Below, one piece after another: positions 27,701 through 35,265 of a DNA stretch of 64,000 nucleotides (the stretch's first letter is position 1; every line of letters begins with the position of its first letter). Source of the stretch: Nonomuraea jiangxiensis (GTDB lineage Bacteria; Actinomycetota; Actinomycetes; Streptosporangiales; Streptosporangiaceae); assembly GCF_900099965.1 (NCBI RefSeq), contig NZ_FNDJ01000009.1, forward strand, positions 186,001 to 250,000. The letters run 5' to 3'. Both the position numbers and the translations under genes were made by a program. Below the pieces are notes generated by a model. It was not told the origin of the DNA. It did no database searches and saw only the letters and a program-made list of their open reading frames with translations.

Positions 27701-30053
27701 GACCGTGCAGGTCCGGGCGGGCAACCCCGAGACCGGCACGCTGGTCGGCTCGGTCGCCGTGACGCCCACCGGTGGCTGGCAGACGTTCACCGACGTCACG
27801 CTCGATCTGACCAGCCCACCGACCGCGAGCGGACCGCTGTACTTCGTCGTGCGCAAGCCGGCGGGCGCGGCCAACGACGCCTACCTGGCCAACTTCAACT
27901 GGGTCGACTTCGTCGGCAAGGGCGCCACGGAGAACCAGCATCCGGCCGTGACCGCGACGGCGACCCCGACGACGGGCGTCGCCCCGCTGAAGGTCGACTT
28001 CGTGGCGACGGCCACGGATCCGGAAGGCGACCCGATCACCTACAGGTGGAATTTCGGGGTGGACGGCGCGCCGCAGCCCACCACCGCCGGCGCGAGCTAC
28101 ACCTACACCGTGCCGGGCACCTACACGGCCGTGGTGACGGCGACCGACGACAAGGGCGCGTCGGCCACCGCCAGCATCCCGATCAGGGTGAACGCGGCTT
28201 CCACGGTGTGCTTCACCGGCCGTTCCGACGACTTCCCGGGAGACCAGCTCGACCGTGACCGCTGGTCGGTCATCCGGGAGAACCAGGACCTCAAGGTCGT
28301 GGACGGCAAGCTCGTGATCCCGACCTCGCTCACCGACATCTACAACCCGGGCGGCAACACGCCGAACATCGTCGTGCAGCCGGCGCCGTCGGGTGCCTGG
28401 ACCGCCACCGCCAAGCTCACGCTGGACGCTCGTGACGCGTACCAGCAGGCGGGTTTGATCATCTACGGCGACGACGACAACTACGCCAAGATGGTGCTCC
28501 AGTCGCGGGCGACCTCGGGCTCCAACCACGCCAGCCGCATCTTCCAGTTCATCCGGGAGGAGAACGGCGCCCCGAACGAGGTGCCGCAGAGCAACACGGC
28601 CAACCTCGGGGACTCCTACCCCGACACGGTGTACGTGCGGTACGTCAGCGACGGTACCAACATCACCGCCCACTACTCCTCGGACGGCACCACGTACACC
28701 GCGATGCCGGAGACCAAGTCGCTCAGCGGGATCACCAACCCGAAGATCGGCCTGCTCTCGCTGGGCGGAACCAACGGCCCGGCGGTGGTGGACGCGTCCT
28801 TCGACTGGTTCCACATCACGCCGGACGACACGGCGACCGCGCCGGACCCGGACGACGAGTTCGACGGCACCGCGCTCGACACCTGCCGCTGGAACGCGAT
28901 CGTGCGCCCCGACGCCACGGCGGCGCGGGTGAGCAACGGCACCCTGGCGCTCGACACGACGAAGGGTGACATCTACGGGACCGACAACAGCGGCCCGAAG
29001 AACCTCATCCTGCAGACGGCGCCGAGCGGCGACTGGACGTTGGAGACCAAGGTGGACGCCTCGGCCCTCAACGAGCAGTACCAGCAGGGAGGCCTGATGG
29101 TGTACGCCGGGGACGACGACTACGTGAAGCTCGACTTCCTCGCCACCAACGCCGCGGGGTCGGCCGTGGCGCGGACCATCGAACTGCGCAGCGAGGTCGG
29201 CGGAACCGTGCAGAACCCGCAGCCGCAGGTGAACAACCTCACCACCGGCGTGTGGTGGCTGCGCCTGAAGAAGGAGGGCGACACCTTCACCGGCTCCTAC
29301 TCCCCCGACGGCGAGACCTGGACCGAGCTCGCCGCGAACGGCGCACCGGCGCCGGTGCGGAACAGCGCGGTGGCCACCGGCGCGAAGGCCGGCGTGTTCA
29401 CCATCGGCACCAACCAGTCGGCGTCGAAGACGGTCACGTTCGACTACTTCCACCTCACCAAGGGAGCCTCGAACGAGGACACGGCGGCGCCGGTGACGAC
29501 GGCGACGACCGATCCGGAGCAGCCGGAGGGCGGCCCGTTCACCGGTCCTGTGTCGGTCACGCTGAAGGCCACCGACGAGGACAACGGCAGCGGGGTCGAC
29601 AAGACCGAGTACCAGCTCGATGGCGGCGACTGGACCATTTACACCGAACCGGTCAACGTCACCGGCGAGGGGAGGCACGAGCTGCGTTACCGCTCGACCG
29701 ACAAGGCGGGCAACGTCGAGGAGGTCAAGACCCTCACGCTGACCATCTCGTCGTCCTCATCGCAGGTCAAGCTGACGGTCACCGCCTCCTCACGCTGCAT
29801 CGGCTCCTCGGCGTACGTGGCCGTCACGGCCGTCAACAACTCCGAGGTGCCCGCGACGGTGACGCTGACCACCCCGTTCGGCTCGAAGACCGTGGCCGGT
29901 GTGGCCCCGGGCAAGCAGGCGTACCAGTCCTTCAACGCCCGGGCCGGGCAGATCGACGCGGGCACGGTGGCCGCGAAGGGTACCGCGACGATCGGCGGCG
30001 AGGAGGTGACCGCGTCCTACGACGCCGCCTACCCGGCGATCAGCTGCGGCTGA
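24744..30053 (+). CDS. Giant secreted ThuA - sugar dehydrogenase - PKD - CBM6 protein (1769 aa)
   Basis: Long signal peptide (MALALIAPFITLLMAPVSAEAA). Domains in order: ThuA-like amidotransferase-fold domain (about 60-270; FKVLVFSKTTGFRHDSIPEG, GGGFVGVHAAAD); a six-bladed sorbosone/glucose dehydrogenase-type propeller (about 285-710; NESGLLGLTLDPGFD, MGFRNPFRMGLDP, PMDMKFGPDGALYMIEWG); PKD (about 715-800); CBM6 (about 910-1055; QAEHFTQTGRV, NIGFIQDGDWWSFDP); PKD (about 1065-1150); two DUF1349/laminin-G-like sandwiches (about 1155-1360 and 1370-1575); a chitobiase-like Ig domain (about 1585-1670); and a C-terminal Cys-containing module. PQQ-type dehydrogenases of this group oxidise sugars. The ATG follows AGGAAGGG. 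It is likely an extracellular glycan-binding oxidoreductase under ROK control. Confidence 0.85.
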   Translation: MSPRHRTWARLLNAALPERGRRPRRRTAATMALALIAPFITLLMAPVSAEAATAAEPAFKVLVFSKTTGFRHDSIPEGIAAVQKLGQDNNFAVDTTEDSALFTDQNLAQYQAVVFMSTTGDPLGTQEQKDAFQRYIQRGGGFVGVHAAADSGYNWAWYGKLVGAYFKQHPAIQQATVKVEDPAHPSTKDLPTSWVRTDEWYDYQANPRGTVHVLTSMDEKSYTGATMGADHPNTWCQDFDGGRSWYTGLGHRKENYSEPNFLKLLLGGIQTAAGAVKADCSASQSDSFEKVTLDDNTSNPMMVDVAKDGRVFYIDRLGEVKIIKPAGGTVTAAKLNVFTANESGLLGLTLDPGFDSNHWVYLFYSPTGTNVDRLSRFTVTGDSLDLTSEKKLLDVPVQRAECCHHGGGMVMDPRTGDLWLATGDNTNPFASDGYSPIDEQSGRASWDAQRSAGNTNSLSGKLLRIHPEADGTYTIPDGNLFAPGTEKTKPEIYGMGFRNPFRMGLDPKTGNIMLGEYGPDAGTASSTRGPQNTVEWNLVSRPGNYGWPYCVGNNTPYIDYDFATRQSGAPFNCAAPVNNSPNNDGLTSLPPVIPATIWYHYAADPQNFPELNGGAPMGGPVYRSDPDLESDVKWPAYWDGKAVFGEWNNDKVWSFQLDENGTKLVEMNTILGSLKFKKPMDMKFGPDGALYMIEWGSGFGGDNADSGIYRIEYTKGNRPPIARATADKTDGPLPLAVRFSSEGSRDPDDKAITYAWDLDGDGETDSTDPSPTFTYETAGTYSVVLTVTNSDGRTATAGVSITAGNTRPTVTVDVPPNGAFFEFGDQVKFKVTVTDPEDGTVDCGKVQIQAILGHDSHGHPLDQLKGCEGVLQTQQAGHGEDDNLFYAIEASYTDEGAGDAEPLTGRGQIILEPKRKQAEHFTQTGRVAGGTGTDAAGVAIETTADPQGGTQNIGFIQDGDWWSFDPVNLSNLTAIRFRASSASAGGTVQVRAGNPETGTLVGSVAVTPTGGWQTFTDVTLDLTSPPTASGPLYFVVRKPAGAANDAYLANFNWVDFVGKGATENQHPAVTATATPTTGVAPLKVDFVATATDPEGDPITYRWNFGVDGAPQPTTAGASYTYTVPGTYTAVVTATDDKGASATASIPIRVNAASTVCFTGRSDDFPGDQLDRDRWSVIRENQDLKVVDGKLVIPTSLTDIYNPGGNTPNIVVQPAPSGAWTATAKLTLDARDAYQQAGLIIYGDDDNYAKMVLQSRATSGSNHASRIFQFIREENGAPNEVPQSNTANLGDSYPDTVYVRYVSDGTNITAHYSSDGTTYTAMPETKSLSGITNPKIGLLSLGGTNGPAVVDASFDWFHITPDDTATAPDPDDEFDGTALDTCRWNAIVRPDATAARVSNGTLALDTTKGDIYGTDNSGPKNLILQTAPSGDWTLETKVDASALNEQYQQGGLMVYAGDDDYVKLDFLATNAAGSAVARTIELRSEVGGTVQNPQPQVNNLTTGVWWLRLKKEGDTFTGSYSPDGETWTELAANGAPAPVRNSAVATGAKAGVFTIGTNQSASKTVTFDYFHLTKGASNEDTAAPVTTATTDPEQPEGGPFTGPVSVTLKATDEDNGSGVDKTEYQLDGGDWTIYTEPVNVTGEGRHELRYRSTDKAGNVEEVKTLTLTISSSSSQVKLTVTASSRCIGSSAYVAVTAVNNSEVPATVTLTTPFGSKTVAGVAPGKQAYQSFNARAGQIDAGTVAAKGTATIGGEEVTASYDAAYPAISCG

Positions 30054-30114
30054 CCGTACCGCGGTGACCGCGGTGACCGCGCCACCCGCGCCAGGAACAC
30101 CGCCAAGCAGAACC

Positions 30115-30146
30115 GGGGCCGGCCGGACGATCAGCCGACCGGCCCC
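30115..30146. terminator. Stem-loop between the giant protein gene and the WxL-like gene
   Basis: GGGGCCGGCCGG (30115-30126) pairs with CCGACCGGCCCC (30135-30146), with one G-T pair and an 8-nt loop. It may end the giant transcript or act as a partial terminator before the four surface-protein genes downstream. Confidence 0.55.
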
Positions 30147-30170
30147 GCCCCCCATACATGGAGCGATCAC

Positions 30171-30812
30171 ATGAAAAGCAACAGGACCATGCAGTTACTC
30201 GCCGCGGCGGCGCTCGGTGTCGCGCTCGCCGGCACCGGCGTCGGCGTGGCCGGTCCAGCGATGGCGGACCCCGACCCCGACAACGGCATCGACGTCTCGG
30301 TGACGATCGAACCCAACACCACTCCCGGTCAGGTCTCCATGACCGTCGCCGACAACAGCGGAGTGCCCCTGCGGGAGGACGGATCCAACGCCGCCGCCCG
30401 CCAGTTCGTCGGCACCCTGCCGACGGTCACGGTGACCGACACCCGCCGTCCCGAGGACATCCCCGACGGCGACTTCTGGGCGGTCGTCGGCCAGGCGAGC
30501 CAGTTCACCTCGACGGGCGGTTCCGCGCCACCCATCGGCCCGCAGTACCTGGGTTGGCAACCGCGGCTGCTGAGCGATACCTCCACCGGGGCGGTGGCGG
30601 CCGGTGAGCCCGTCTCCAGTGTCATCTCCGACGGCACCGGAGCGCCCACCGTCGGTCTGCAGGGCCAGGAACTGCTGGTGTCGACCGCGAACTCCGCCGA
30701 CGAGATCGGCACCTGGCAGGTCAACGCCGACCTCGCGCTGCGGACTCCCGTCGACGTCGCCGCCGGCGAATACCACTCGACGCTGACGCTTTCCCTGTTC
30801 AACCAGTCCTGA
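30171..30812 (+). CDS. Secreted WxL-like protein
   Basis: 213 residues with a clean signal peptide (LLAAAALGVALAGTGVGVAG, cut near AMA). The mature part is beta-rich: ISVTIEP-type strands, WAVVGQASQFTSTGG, and a C-terminal repeat ending GEYHSTLTLSLF. This is the arrangement of actinobacterial proteins related to Gram-positive WxL cell-wall proteins, including a tryptophan-containing strand (GTWQVNADLALRTPVD). The next gene encodes the DUF916-like partner normally found with WxL proteins, which supports the call. It probably binds peptidoglycan or forms a surface complex. Confidence 0.55.
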   Translation: MKSNRTMQLLAAAALGVALAGTGVGVAGPAMADPDPDNGIDVSVTIEPNTTPGQVSMTVADNSGVPLREDGSNAAARQFVGTLPTVTVTDTRRPEDIPDGDFWAVVGQASQFTSTGGSAPPIGPQYLGWQPRLLSDTSTGAVAAGEPVSSVISDGTGAPTVGLQGQELLVSTANSADEIGTWQVNADLALRTPVDVAAGEYHSTLTLSLFNQS

Positions 30813-30910
30813 ACCGGAGGCAGGACGCCATCGCCCGCTGTGCGCGTCCGGGACCCGTGCGCTACCGGCACGCGTCCCGGACGTTCACGATGAGACAGGA
30901 GACACCTCTG

Positions 30911-31936
30911 TTGACCAAAAGCCGTTCGCGGGGCGCCATCGCCCACCTCGCCGTCCTTCATGGTGTCTGCGCGACCCTCCTGGTCGCCATGGTCGCGTTC
31001 GCCGCCCCGTCCGACGCCGACACCACCTGGTCGGTCGTGCCGGCCAACGCCGCAGGGCCCGACGGCCGCAGCGTCATCGACCTCGAACTCGCCGGGGGAC
31101 AGCAGGTGGTCGAACATGTGGCGGTCATCAACCGCTCCACCGAGCCGGCCGACTTCGCGATCGACGCCAACGACGGCTACCTGACCTCCAAGGGCTACTT
31201 CGACATGCGGCCCTCGGACGCCACACCGACCGACGGCGGCGCGTGGCTGGAAGTTCCCGACAAGGTGACCATCGCCGCCGGAGCCACCTCCATCGTGCCG
31301 GTGAAGGTGTCGATCCCCCATAACGCGACGCCGGGGGATCACCCCGTGGGTGTGACCGCGTCCCTGGAGACCATCTCCGGTCAGGTGCGGGTCCAGAACC
31401 GGGTGGGCGTCCGCCTGAACATCCGCGTCACCGGCGATTACGTGGCCAAAGTCGCTGTGACCGGCGTGCGGGCCGGATACACGGGCTCGTGGAACCCCTT
31501 CGCCGCGGGATCCGTCGAGGTGACCTACACCGTGGTCAATGTCGGCAACGTACGGCTGGTCACGGACAACCGGATTCTGACTTCCACATTCGCGGGTGAA
31601 AGCAACTGGAGTGACACGTCCAAGGCCAGGCCCAGGGAGATCCTGCCGGGCGGCAGCCACACGTTCGCCGCGCGGGTGCCAGGGGTCTGGCCGCTGGGGC
31701 CCATCGGCACGACGATCACGGCGATTCCCGCGCCCGCGGGCGATCCGCCCCCGGGCGTCACCGCCGATCGGGTGGCGATCGACCTCACGACCTGGGCTCT
31801 ACCGTGGCCACAGCTCGCCCTCCTCGCCCTCCTCGCCCTTGTCCTCGTCGCCATCCGGGTGATCGGTGCCCGGCGCCGCAGGCGTATCGAGAAGCTGATC
31901 ATCCTCAACGGCCGAGGAACGCCTCAGGAGGCGTGA
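30911..31936 (+). CDS. DUF916-like membrane-anchored surface protein
   Basis: 341 residues if the TTG at 30911 is used; it follows AGGAG with 9-nt spacing, while the ATG at 30890 has no ribosome site. Signal peptide near LLVAMVAFAAPSDA, then Ig-like strands (WSVVPANAAGPDGRSVIDL, VVEHVAVINRSTEPADFAI, ATPGDHPVGVTASLETISG), a second Ig-like domain, and a C-terminal transmembrane helix (LALLALLALVLVAIRVIGA) followed by an Arg-rich tail. This matches the DUF916/WxL peptidoglycan-domain plan: an exported adhesin scaffold anchored in the membrane. Confidence 0.7.
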   Translation: MTKSRSRGAIAHLAVLHGVCATLLVAMVAFAAPSDADTTWSVVPANAAGPDGRSVIDLELAGGQQVVEHVAVINRSTEPADFAIDANDGYLTSKGYFDMRPSDATPTDGGAWLEVPDKVTIAAGATSIVPVKVSIPHNATPGDHPVGVTASLETISGQVRVQNRVGVRLNIRVTGDYVAKVAVTGVRAGYTGSWNPFAAGSVEVTYTVVNVGNVRLVTDNRILTSTFAGESNWSDTSKARPREILPGGSHTFAARVPGVWPLGPIGTTITAIPAPAGDPPPGVTADRVAIDLTTWALPWPQLALLALLALVLVAIRVIGARRRRRIEKLIILNGRGTPQEA

Positions 31937-32006
31937 ACACCGAGGTGCGACACCTGTCGCGTGGCCTCTCTCACATCCCCGATGACCGACATCCGCCCCT
32001 CTGGAG

Positions 32007-32687
32007 GTGGTGACCATCAAGCGACCCAGGCAACCGACGCCGGTACGGCCCGCGATCTGGGGCCGCGTACTCGCGCTCACGGTCGCGTTCACGCTCGGCG
32101 CGATCATTGCCGGTGGTGTGGTGTTCTGGGTGACCCGACCGGGCTCGATCGAGCAGACGGCCGATCAGCTCCGTACCGAGTCCGCCCTCCGAGACAGAGC
32201 GCAGATCAAGACCCTGACGGAGCTGGCCCGCAGCACGCGGGGCCGGCTCGTTCCCGTGCTCGACGGGCTGGGCCTGGCCATGCCCGCCGACGGCACCGCA
32301 GGGCCCGCCGCGGTGACCGCTGCCGACGTCGAGAACTGGCGGAAGGCGGCCGCCGACGCCGTCCAAGGCTTCGCCGACCCGCCGTCCGGTGAGACCGCCA
32401 CCAACGTGGCGAGGTCGAGTCTCGCCGCCGCCGTACGGCAGATCGCCACGACCGTGGACACCTACGCGGTCGCGCGGGACCTCACAGGACTGGCCCGCAC
32501 CGCCGCCATGGACCTGGCCGTACGACAACGCGCCGACGCGCTCTTCACCTGGTCAGTCGGAGCCACCGCTCTCGACGCCGTGAACGTCGACGCGGGCTAT
32601 GGTCACCAGCACGTGTTCCTACCCACATCACCCGGCGAAGGGGCGCTCACCCCCGACACCGCACCCGAGGGGAGTCACGACTCGTGA
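32007..32687 (+). CDS. Single-pass membrane protein of unknown function
   Basis: 226 residues. One transmembrane helix (ILALTVAF-like stretch, about residues 20-42) is followed by an extracytoplasmic helical region rich in Ala/Thr/Asp with no Cys. GTG codons at 32007 and 32010 are both possible starts; the GGAGG abuts them. Its stop overlaps the start of the CopC-like gene (GTGA), so the two are coupled. No family recognised; probably a partner of the surface proteins encoded on either side. Confidence 0.55.
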   Translation: MVTIKRPRQPTPVRPAIWGRVLALTVAFTLGAIIAGGVVFWVTRPGSIEQTADQLRTESALRDRAQIKTLTELARSTRGRLVPVLDGLGLAMPADGTAGPAAVTAADVENWRKAAADAVQGFADPPSGETATNVARSSLAAAVRQIATTVDTYAVARDLTGLARTAAMDLAVRQRADALFTWSVGATALDAVNVDAGYGHQHVFLPTSPGEGALTPDTAPEGSHDS

Positions 32688-33271
32688 ACAAGGCACCGGC
32701 ATATGTCCTCACCGTCCTGCTGGCCGGGCTGATGCTGGTGCTCGGCGCACCGGCGGCCCTCGCCCACGGCGGACCTATCAAGCTGGAGGTGACGGGAGAC
32801 GGCGCCGACAACGTCAACGTGCTGGTGACGTACAAGAAGGACGGTCATCCCGTCACGAAAATCGTCGCGGCGACGCTGATCGCGACCTCGGCCGACGGCC
32901 GTTCCTTCGGGCCGGTGCCGCTCAGGTCGGCGCCCGAGGGCCAGAATCTCTACCACTCCGCCGAGCCGCTGCCGGACGGCGAGTGGAAGGTCACCGTGAC
33001 CGCGACCGAGCCCTCCAAGGCGAAAGCGACGGTGACGGTGAAGGCGGGTACGGTCGCCGTCGCGCCCGTGGCGGTGACCGCACCCACGCCGGCCCCGGCG
33101 ACGCCGTCCGCGCGGAACAAGGCCGCCGCGCCGGCGACCGTGATGAACGATGAAGGCGGCGCGATGGGGATTCCCCTCAAGATCGGCATCATCGTCCTCG
33201 TGGCCCTCCTCGCCCTCGCGACCTGGATGGGCCTCGCCAGGCGGCGCAACCGCGTAGACGTCCGGCACTGA
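32684..33271 (+). CDS. CopC/FixH-like exported protein with C-terminal anchor
   Basis: 195 residues. The signal peptide ends at ALA, giving a mature N-terminus HGGPIKLEV; a His at position 1 is characteristic of CopC-type copper proteins. A single Ig-like domain follows (NVNVLVTYKKDGHPVTKIVA, EGQNLYHSAEPLPDGEWKVT), then a Pro/Thr/Ala linker and a transmembrane helix (IGIIVLVALLALATWMGLA). Copper binding is only suggested by the N-terminal His. It is the last gene of the surface operon. Confidence 0.65.
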   Translation: MNKAPAYVLTVLLAGLMLVLGAPAALAHGGPIKLEVTGDGADNVNVLVTYKKDGHPVTKIVAATLIATSADGRSFGPVPLRSAPEGQNLYHSAEPLPDGEWKVTVTATEPSKAKATVTVKAGTVAVAPVAVTAPTPAPATPSARNKAAAPATVMNDEGGAMGIPLKIGIIVLVALLALATWMGLARRRNRVDVRH

Positions 33272-33611
33272 AGGAGATCCCGCCTGCGGGCCAGCTCGTG
33301 CGGCCGGCTCGGGGTACGGTGCCACCGGCCCGTTTCCCCGAGCCACCGTCCCGAACCCGCCACGAGGCCGCCAACTGAGCGCTTCGCCGACGTGCCGATG
33401 GAAGCGTCGATGCCTGTCCGGGGGTCGCTGATGCCGAGAATCCTGGCCCGGGAGGATCTCCGACCACTGGCGGCGGTTCACCAGCCAGGACAACGCCGCA
33501 AGCCAGAGCCGGTCGGCGTGATTGAGATAGTTCAGCAATGCATGGTTCAGAACTTCACTCAAGGCTATACTGACGTGAGTTCAGCAGTTAACTGTCCGAG
33601 GAAGGTGAATC
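33272..33611. promoter_or_regulatory. Intergenic region and promoter of the MFS exporter
   Basis: 340 bp without a convincing gene. A TATACT at 33566-33571 is a good -10 candidate about 40 bp before the MFS start. Around it are repeated TTCAG motifs (near 33529, 33546 and 33580) and AGTTAACT, which could bind a regulator such as the cluster MarR. The GAGGAAGG at about 33598-33605 is the ribosome site. Confidence 0.5.
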
Positions 33612-35069
33612 ATGCCCCTCAAGGAGTCGGCAAGCTCGGACCCGAGCGTGGAGCCGGCCAGGCGCCGATGGCTCGGCCTCTGGGTGATGATGCTGGCGAT
33701 GGTGATGGACCTGATCGACGTCGCGATCGTCTCCCTCGCACTCCCGTCGATCCAGGCGGACCTCAATGCCTCCCCGGCAGCGCTGGAGTGGATAGTCGCC
33801 GGATACCCCCTGACCTTCGGCGTCATGCTGGTCACCGGCGGGCGGATGGGGGACGCGCTCGGCCGGCGGCGCATGTTCCTGTGGGGGGTGGCCGGTTTCA
33901 TCGTGGCCTCCGCCCTGTGCGGGCTGGCGCCCAACGCCGAGGTCCTGATCGTCTCCCGGCTGGCGCAGGGCGTGTTCGCCGGGCTCATGACACCGCAGAT
34001 CCTGTCCATGATCCAGGTGGCGTTCACCCCGGACGAGCGGCCCAAGGCCTATGCGATCTTCGGTGCCGCCTCCGGCATCGCCCAGGTCAGCGGCCCGCTG
34101 GTCGGCGGCCTGCTGATCGAGGCCGACCTGTTCGGGTACGGCTGGCGCGCGATCTTCCTCATCAACCTGCCCATCGGCATCCTCACCCTGATCGCCTCGG
34201 TCATCCTGCTGCGCGAGTCCAAGTCGGAGGAGGCCCAGCGCTTCGACTTTCCCGGCGTCGGCCTGCTCACCCTCGCACTGCTGCTGGTGCTCTACCCCCT
34301 CATCCAGGGCCGCGAGCTCGGTTGGCCGCTGTGGGCGTTCGTCATGCTGGCCACCGCCGTCCCGGCGTTCGCGCTGTTCGCCTGGTACCAGGGGCGCCGT
34401 GACCGCAGGATGGCCACGCCCCTGGTGCCGCCCCGCCTGTTCAAGCAGCGGGCTTTCACCGGCGGGCTGCTCACCGGCATCACCTTCTTCATCGGCGTGA
34501 CCGGCTTCCTGGTGGTCCTCGCCATCACGCTGCAGACCGGGCTCGGCTTCTCGGCGCTGCACGCCGGGCTCTCGCTGCTGCCGTACGCGCTCGGCATCGC
34601 CGCCGCGGCCGGAGCCTCCTTCGGGCTGGTGCCCAAGCTCGGACGCCTCCTCATCGTCATCGGCGCGTTGATCAAGGCCGTCGGCATGGCCGTCCTGATG
34701 GTCATGGTCACAGGGGCAGGCGAGGGCCTCACCTCCTGGCACCTCGTGCCAGGACTGCTGATCGCGGGTATCGGCATGGGCCTGGTCTCGCCTACGATCG
34801 CCGACATCGTCCTGGTGGGCGTGCGGTCGGAGGACGCGGGCGCCGCCTCCGGCATCCTGATCACCGCCGGCCAGCTCGGGGCGGCGATCGGGGTGGCGCT
34901 GATCGGCGTCGTGTACTTCGGGACGCTGAGCGCGGGCTCCTACCTCGGGGCCTTCGGCAACGCGTTGCTGTTCCAGATAGCGGTGTTCGTCCTCAGCGCC
35001 CTGCTCGCGTTGCTGGTGCCGAAGCCCGCGCCCGGCGCGCGTGTGGAGCCGGGGGCGCACGCGTTCTGA
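33612..35069 (+). CDS. MFS exporter, DHA2 (14-TM) family
   Basis: 485 residues, about 14 transmembrane segments. Motif A is GGRMGDALGRRRMFLWG; motif C-like GIAQVSGPLVGGLL and the DHA2 exit motif VGVRSEDAGAASGILITAGQ are clear. Genes of this type (RebT in rebeccamycin) export indolocarbazoles and give self-resistance. It is the left-most gene of the predicted cluster, in line with the halogenase 197 bp downstream. Confidence 0.85.
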   Translation: MPLKESASSDPSVEPARRRWLGLWVMMLAMVMDLIDVAIVSLALPSIQADLNASPAALEWIVAGYPLTFGVMLVTGGRMGDALGRRRMFLWGVAGFIVASALCGLAPNAEVLIVSRLAQGVFAGLMTPQILSMIQVAFTPDERPKAYAIFGAASGIAQVSGPLVGGLLIEADLFGYGWRAIFLINLPIGILTLIASVILLRESKSEEAQRFDFPGVGLLTLALLLVLYPLIQGRELGWPLWAFVMLATAVPAFALFAWYQGRRDRRMATPLVPPRLFKQRAFTGGLLTGITFFIGVTGFLVVLAITLQTGLGFSALHAGLSLLPYALGIAAAAGASFGLVPKLGRLLIVIGALIKAVGMAVLMVMVTGAGEGLTSWHLVPGLLIAGIGMGLVSPTIADIVLVGVRSEDAGAASGILITAGQLGAAIGVALIGVVYFGTLSAGSYLGAFGNALLFQIAVFVLSALLALLVPKPAPGARVEPGAHAF

Positions 35070-35217
35070 CCTCTCCGAACCGGGGCGCCCGCGTTCCGGC
35101 CTCTCGCGCACCCCATGTGATCGCGCGGGCTTTCATGCCACGGTGCCGGCACCCGGGGAGAACCGCACCCCGCACATCGGCTGGTTTTTCCGGCGGCCGG
35201 ATGATCATCGGTCCGCC

Positions 35218-35230
35218 GGATTAGCCTCGG
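35218..35230 (+). promoter_or_regulatory. Cluster promoter element upstream of the halogenase
   Basis: GGATTAGCCTCGG, 35 bp before the halogenase ATG. It resembles the GATTAGCGTC elements found at a similar distance before three other transcription units of the cluster. It is the weakest match of the four. Confidence 0.35.
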
Positions 35231-35265
35231 TGCTGCCCGCAAATCCTCGAGCAGGGGGTCGGTTA

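Noticed and set aside
26064..29678. 1204-codon open frame antisense to the giant protein gene
   Set aside because: It is a high-GC antisense artefact: Arg/Gly/Val-rich, no domain, no ribosome site, fully overlapped by a gene with clear domains.
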